Assembly: GCA_023399095.1 (NCBI GenBank)
Contig: JAEWQS010000177.1
Coordinates: 1 to 19,242, forward strand
From: Bacillota bacterium
Lineage (GTDB): Bacteria > Bacillota > Clostridia > Christensenellales > SZUA-584
DNA length: 19,242 nt
Direction of reading: 5' to 3'
The notes beneath the pieces are model-generated. The model made no database searches and had not been told where the DNA came from. It worked only from the letters and a program-made list of their open reading frames with translations. The translations under genes and the position numbers were made by a program. Shown here piece after piece: positions 15,463 to 19,242 of the stretch (the stretch's first letter is position 1; each line of letters begins with the position of its first letter).

Positions 15463-16382
15463 GGCTTGTCTTTATGGGAACGCCGCAGTTTGCGGTACCC
15501 AGTCTTGAAAAGCTGATAAATAGCGGATATGACATTGCCGCAGTGGTGACCCAGCCGGATCGCAAGAGCGGCCGAGGGCATAAGCTGGTGCCGCCTCCGG
15601 TAAAGGATCTCGCAGAGAGTAAAAGTATACCCGTGCTTCAGTTTGAAAAAATCAAGTCGCCGGAGGGTGTCGCGGCATTAAAGGCGCTTGCACCTGATAT
15701 GATTGTGACAGCCGCTTTCGGACAGATTCTTTCCAAGGAAATACTCGATATCCCGCCTCTTGGCTGCCTGAACGTTCACGCATCGCTGCTTCCCAAATAC
15801 CGCGGTGCTGCGCCCATACAGTGGGCCATTATCAACGGCGAAACCTGTACAGGTGTGACCATCATGTACATGAATGAGGGGCTGGACACAGGTGATATGA
15901 TTATGTCGTCTGCGGTGGCCATCGGCGAAAACATGACTGGCGGTGAGCTCTACGAGTCCCTGTCTGTGCTTGGATCTAATCTTCTTGTTGAAACAATTGA
16001 AAATATACAAAACGGCAAAGCCACACGAAATCGGCAGGATGAAGCAATGTCCAGCTATTATCCGCCGCTCTCAAAAGAGCTCGCTGAAATTGACTGGACA
16101 AAACCCGCACGTGACATTCATAACCTCGTACGCGCATTTGATCCGATCATGGGCGGTATCGCGTATATGGGCGGTGACACAATTAAAATCTGGCGAACTT
16201 CAATAGAAACAGGCAGCGCTGAACCGGGGAACATCGTCTTTGCGGATGCAAAGACTGGTCTTGTGATAGGTACTGGCGAAGAGTTGCTGCGCATCGAAGA
16301 AATGCAGGCCCCCGGAGGCAAACGTATGTCGCCATCCGATTACCTAAGAGGCAAGAAACTGCCCGGGAGTCATTTCGAATGA
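15459..16382 (+). CDS. fmt: methionyl-tRNA formyltransferase
   Basis: Formylates initiator Met-tRNA with 10-formyl-tetrahydrofolate. The 307-residue protein shows MRLVFMGTPQFAVPSLEKL at the start, the catalytic set Asn105 and His107 in NVHASLLPKYRGAAPIQWAI and Asp143 in GLDTGDM. The spacing matches E. coli Asn108/His110/Asp146. A C-terminal OB-like domain carries the tRNA contacts and GGKRMSPSDYLRGKKL. ATGA overlaps at both ends (def2 and rsmB) indicate translational coupling. Confidence 0.97.
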   Translation: MRLVFMGTPQFAVPSLEKLINSGYDIAAVVTQPDRKSGRGHKLVPPPVKDLAESKSIPVLQFEKIKSPEGVAALKALAPDMIVTAAFGQILSKEILDIPPLGCLNVHASLLPKYRGAAPIQWAIINGETCTGVTIMYMNEGLDTGDMIMSSAVAIGENMTGGELYESLSVLGSNLLVETIENIQNGKATRNRQDEAMSSYYPPLSKELAEIDWTKPARDIHNLVRAFDPIMGGIAYMGGDTIKIWRTSIETGSAEPGNIVFADAKTGLVIGTGEELLRIEEMQAPGGKRMSPSDYLRGKKLPGSHFE

Positions 16383-17644
16383 ATGCGCGGGAGGCTGCAT
16401 ACAATGCGCTCAGTGCCGTGCTTCGCGAGGGCGCTTACACGTCTTTGGCGCTCAAAAAACATATTCCTTCGTCTTTTTCACCGGAGGACAGGCATTTCGT
16501 ATCGTTGCTGCTCAGAACAACGCTGGAGAATCTGATTCGAATTGATTATGCGCTTCATGGCTTTATCAAGTCGGGACGCGTTCATGGCAGTGTCAGGAAT
16601 ATATTGAGGCTGGGCGCATGCCAGCTTCTTTTTATGGACACGCAAGGGTACGCTGCTGTCAACGAAAGCGTGAGCCTCGCTAAGAAGATAAAGCCGCAAA
16701 CATCGGGTTTTGTGAACGCTGTGCTGCGCGCGCTGGATAAAGGAAAAGATAAAATTGAGTATCCGACGGGTAAGGATGCAAAATCGCTTAGTGTGCAAGC
16801 CAGTTATCCCGAATGGATATGCGAGAAATACATAAAAGATTTCGGATATGATTTTGCAAATGATTTACTGACATACAAAGCGCCCACAACCACTTCAGTG
16901 CGTATGAACGCGCTTAAAACTGATAAGCAAACATTTTTAGATCAACTGCAAGCGCTGGGCTTAACGGCCGAAAACGGTCACACTCAGGATGCCTATGCCA
17001 TCTCCGGCTTAACGGATATCGAAAACCTCGATATATTCTCAAGCGGAAGAATGGCTGTCCAGTCGGAAAGCGCTATGCATGCTGTGATGGCAGTTGATGT
17101 GAAAAAAGGTGACAAGCTGCTCGACTGCTGTGCCGCACCTGGAGGCAAAAGCGCTTATGCGGCAGCACTCACAGAAAATGATATTGCTATTACCGCATGG
17201 GATGTTCATGAGCACCGGTTGGATATGACACGCAAGAATTATGAACGTCTTGGCGTCTCACATGCAACGGCCGAACTCCATGACGCACGCGTGTTTGAAC
17301 CGGCGCTGGAAGGGCAGTTTGATGTGGTGCTTGTAGATGCGCCTTGCAGTGCTATGGGGCTCATGTCGCATAATCCGGATATCCGCTACACGCGAAAGCC
17401 CGAAGATATTGAGAGTTTAAGCAAGCTTCAACTGGAAATACTGACGGTATGCGCACGTTATGTGAAGCAGGGCGGCACGTTCGCCTATATGACTTGTTCG
17501 ATCAATAAAGAAGAGAATGAGAACGTTGCTGATGCTTTTCTAAACAAGTCGAATGTTTTTTGGTACAGCAAGCCACCGGAAACACTTTATCCGCACCAAT
17601 GCGGATCAGATGGCTTTTTCTATGCCGTCATGAGGAGACAATGA
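16379..17644 (+). CDS. rsmB: 16S rRNA m5C967 methyltransferase
   Basis: SAM-dependent methyltransferase of the RsmB/Sun family that modifies a cytosine in 16S rRNA. The 421-residue protein has an N-terminal NusB-like RNA-binding domain (about 1-140, with REAAYNALSAVLREGAYTSL and VNAVLR) and a C-terminal Rossmann domain. The SAM motif is LLDCCAAPGGKSAYAAAL. The two functional cysteines of the family appear as Cys323 in DAPCSAMG and Cys373 in TCSINKEEN, with the expected spacing of 50. Overlaps fmt and rlmN by 4 bases each. Position number of the target base is inferred from family. Confidence 0.95.
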   Translation: MNAREAAYNALSAVLREGAYTSLALKKHIPSSFSPEDRHFVSLLLRTTLENLIRIDYALHGFIKSGRVHGSVRNILRLGACQLLFMDTQGYAAVNESVSLAKKIKPQTSGFVNAVLRALDKGKDKIEYPTGKDAKSLSVQASYPEWICEKYIKDFGYDFANDLLTYKAPTTTSVRMNALKTDKQTFLDQLQALGLTAENGHTQDAYAISGLTDIENLDIFSSGRMAVQSESAMHAVMAVDVKKGDKLLDCCAAPGGKSAYAAALTENDIAITAWDVHEHRLDMTRKNYERLGVSHATAELHDARVFEPALEGQFDVVLVDAPCSAMGLMSHNPDIRYTRKPEDIESLSKLQLEILTVCARYVKQGGTFAYMTCSINKEENENVADAFLNKSNVFWYSKPPETLYPHQCGSDGFFYAVMRRQ

Positions 17645-18645
17645 ACGATCTTTTATCGCTTGATACTATACAATTGGAGAACCTGCTCACAGAGCTTGGC
17701 GAAAAAAAGTTTGCAGCCAAGCAGCTAAGATATTGGCTGTGCAAGGGTGTGCCTTTTGAAGAAATGACGAACCTGTCAAAGACATTGCGTATCATGCTTC
17801 GCGAGCGCTATAACGAAGGTTACGCACGAATTTCACAAAAGCACACATCCCAAGACGGTACAGTCAAATATCTGCTCGAATTGACGGACGGCAATCTGAT
17901 CGAGTGTGTGTTGATGCAATATCATCACGGCAACACGCTTTGCGTGTCCACTCAGGTGGGGTGCCGTATGGGTTGCGTATTCTGCGCTTCGGGAATCGAG
18001 GGTCTGGTACGCCAGCTAACCGCAGGCGAAATGCTTTCTGAGCTCATTGCCGCGCGCGAATCCGGCGAGATTTCCAACGTGGTGCTTATGGGCAGCGGCG
18101 AACCGCTAGACAATTATGATAATGTAACGACATTCATCCGGGCATTACAGGCTGAATTCGGCATCGGTATGCGCCATATATCGCTTTCAACCTGCGGCCT
18201 GGTTCCCGGCATATTAAAGCTTGCTGAAGAACAGCTATCCATCACGCTTTGCCTGTCTTTACATTCGGCTATCGATGAAAAACGCAAGCAATTGATGCCG
18301 ATCGCAAAAGCATATACAATCAAAGAAATTATAGAAGCGGCAAATGTCTACTTTAAAAAAACAGGACGCCGCATTATAATAGAATATACATTGATTCGAG
18401 ATTTTAATGACGGGCAGGAAGATATAGACGCTCTTAAGCGGATTCTTAAGGGTCTCAACTGTCATATCAATGTCATCCCACTCAATCATGCGACAGGAGA
18501 GTTCCTGCCGCCATCAAAAACGGAAAGCCACGTATTTGCCGCTACACTAGAAAAATTCGGGCTAAGCGCAACCGTGCGCCGAGCGCTGGGCAGTGATATT
18601 GAAGGAGCTTGCGGACAATTGAAACGAAGAGTGAGACAAATATGA
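17641..18645 (+). CDS. rlmN: dual-specificity 23S rRNA/tRNA adenine-C2 methyltransferase
   Basis: Radical SAM enzyme making m2A2503 in 23S rRNA and m2A37 in some tRNAs. The 334-residue protein has the iron-sulfur motif CxxxCxxC as Cys108, Cys112 and Cys115 (CRMGCVFCASG), a Cys101 seven residues before it, GSGEPLDNYDNV, and the resolving Cys324 in GACGQL. RRALGSDIEGACGQLKRR is the usual C-terminus. The start is ATG 17641, overlapping the rsmB stop; an in-frame ATG at 17560 would sit deep inside rsmB and would add non-family residues. The next gene overlaps by 4 bases. The cfr drug-resistance relative is less likely given the conserved operon position. Confidence 0.95.
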   Translation: MNDLLSLDTIQLENLLTELGEKKFAAKQLRYWLCKGVPFEEMTNLSKTLRIMLRERYNEGYARISQKHTSQDGTVKYLLELTDGNLIECVLMQYHHGNTLCVSTQVGCRMGCVFCASGIEGLVRQLTAGEMLSELIAARESGEISNVVLMGSGEPLDNYDNVTTFIRALQAEFGIGMRHISLSTCGLVPGILKLAEEQLSITLCLSLHSAIDEKRKQLMPIAKAYTIKEIIEAANVYFKKTGRRIIIEYTLIRDFNDGQEDIDALKRILKGLNCHINVIPLNHATGEFLPPSKTESHVFAATLEKFGLSATVRRALGSDIEGACGQLKRRVRQI

Positions 18646-19242
18646 TCTATTACGCCAAAACGCATAAAGGCAATGTCAGAAAACTCAATGAAGACGCTGT
18701 TTATATTCCCGAAGATGGTATCGGTTTCTATGCGATACTCGCAGACGGCATGGGCGGGCACAACGCGGGTGATGTGGCCAGCAGCCTCGTTGTTAATACT
18801 GTAAAGTCATTTTTGGATGATGTTGAACCCGCATCTATCAACGAAGACAGTGTCAGAGATGCGCTTTGTCACGCAAATACACTCATATGGAACGAATCTT
18901 GCGCCAATGCAAACCGAAAAGGTATGGGCTCAACGGCAACTGTTGCTGTGTTTGCGGACAGCATTGTCATTATCGGTCAGGTAGGGGATTCGCGCGCATA
19001 TCTCTATAGAGACGGTACCATTTCTCAGATTACAAAAGATCATTCGTATGTTCAAATGCTCATAGACCGTGGTTTTATCGCGAAAGAAGATGCCGAAAGG
19101 CATCCTCAGAAAAATATCATCACGCGAGCGGTGGGCACGGAATGTGATGTGGAAGTGGATACTTTTATCGTCGAGCTTAAAGAAAATGATATGATACTGC
19201 TTTGTTCAGATGGTCTTAACAATGCGGTTTCCGATGATGAGA
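18642..19242 (+). CDS. prpC: PP2C-family Ser/Thr protein phosphatase, 3' end cut by the window
   Basis: First 200 residues of a metal-dependent PP2C phosphatase (PrpC/Stp), usually about 240 residues, so about 40 are missing. Metal-binding and family motifs are in place: KLNEDAVYI, ILADGMGGHNAGDVASSL, GMGSTATVAV, VGDSRAYLYRDG, TKDHSYVQMLIDRGFI and LLCSDGLNNAVSDDE. It overlaps rlmN (ATGA). In Firmicutes the next gene is generally a PASTA-domain Ser/Thr kinase (prkC), reversed by this phosphatase, but that gene is outside the window. The weak upstream purine-rich stretch fits coupled translation. Confidence 0.93.
   Translation, partial: MIYYAKTHKGNVRKLNEDAVYIPEDGIGFYAILADGMGGHNAGDVASSLVVNTVKSFLDDVEPASINEDSVRDALCHANTLIWNESCANANRKGMGSTATVAVFADSIVIIGQVGDSRAYLYRDGTISQITKDHSYVQMLIDRGFIAKEDAERHPQKNIITRAVGTECDVEVDTFIVELKENDMILLCSDGLNNAVSDDE

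Noticed and set aside
17560..17640. Longer N-terminus for rlmN from the ATG at 17560
   Set aside because: This would overlap rsmB by 85 bases and the added residues do not look like RlmN; ATG 17641 gives an ATGA overlap like its neighbours.

Overview
The window is a gene-dense, entirely plus-strand stretch of a Gram-positive chromosome, most likely a clostridial Firmicute. Three things support this. The order yicC-remA-gmk-rpoZ-coaBC-priA-def-fmt-rsmB-rlmN-prpC is the classic Firmicutes order (the yloC to prpC/prkC region of Bacillus). RemA is typical of that phylum. A GatCAB amidotransferase and GGAGG-type ribosome binding sites fit as well. Base composition looks middling (neither AT-rich nor strongly GC-rich by eye) and even throughout, and I see no mobile elements, CRISPR arrays, tRNA or rRNA genes.

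Region 1 (1-307) is the 3' end of a HIT-family (HinT-like) nucleotide hydrolase. An AT-rich gap of 184 bases (308-491) follows, with a weak hairpin and a good -10 box.

Region 2 (492-5680) holds galU (UTP-glucose-1-phosphate uridylyltransferase), ahcY (adenosylhomocysteinase family), an amidohydrolase of the methylthioadenosine/S-adenosylhomocysteine deaminase family, and a large lipoprotein. The lipoprotein has an AMIN-like domain, a possible SPOR-like segment and a beta-propeller-like C-terminus. ahcY and the deaminase share an ATGA junction, so hydrolysis and deamination of the methyl-transfer by-product S-adenosylhomocysteine appear to be co-produced. This is the most interesting biochemical point in the window.

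Region 3 (5700-8896) is gatC-gatA-gatB, the tRNA-dependent Asp/Glu amidotransferase, with tight or overlapping junctions. A 207-base gap (8897-9103) follows. It carries an 8-bp perfect hairpin, overlapping alternative inverted repeats and a perfect extended -10 promoter element.

Region 4 (9104-19242) is one long co-directional run: yicC (RNase), remA (DNA-binding regulator), gmk (GMP kinase), rpoZ (RNA polymerase omega), coaBC (CoA synthesis), priA (replication restart helicase), two tandem peptide deformylase genes, fmt (Met-tRNA formyltransferase), rsmB and rlmN (rRNA/tRNA methyltransferases), and the 5' part of a PP2C phosphatase (prpC/stp) cut by the window end. Gaps are 0-17 bases and five successive junctions from def2 onward are tight or ATGA overlaps, so it is probably one transcript. 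The themes are nucleotide and CoA supply, start-Met formylation and deformylation, and ribosome modification. The tandem def duplication, with divergence in the loop after the metal-ligand Cys and a 12-bp triplicate repeat at the end of the first copy, is the main departure from the standard layout.

I found no clearly new multi-gene system. The strongest leads are the ahcY-deaminase pair, the unusual AMIN/propeller lipoprotein, the paired deformylases and the structured gap before yicC.
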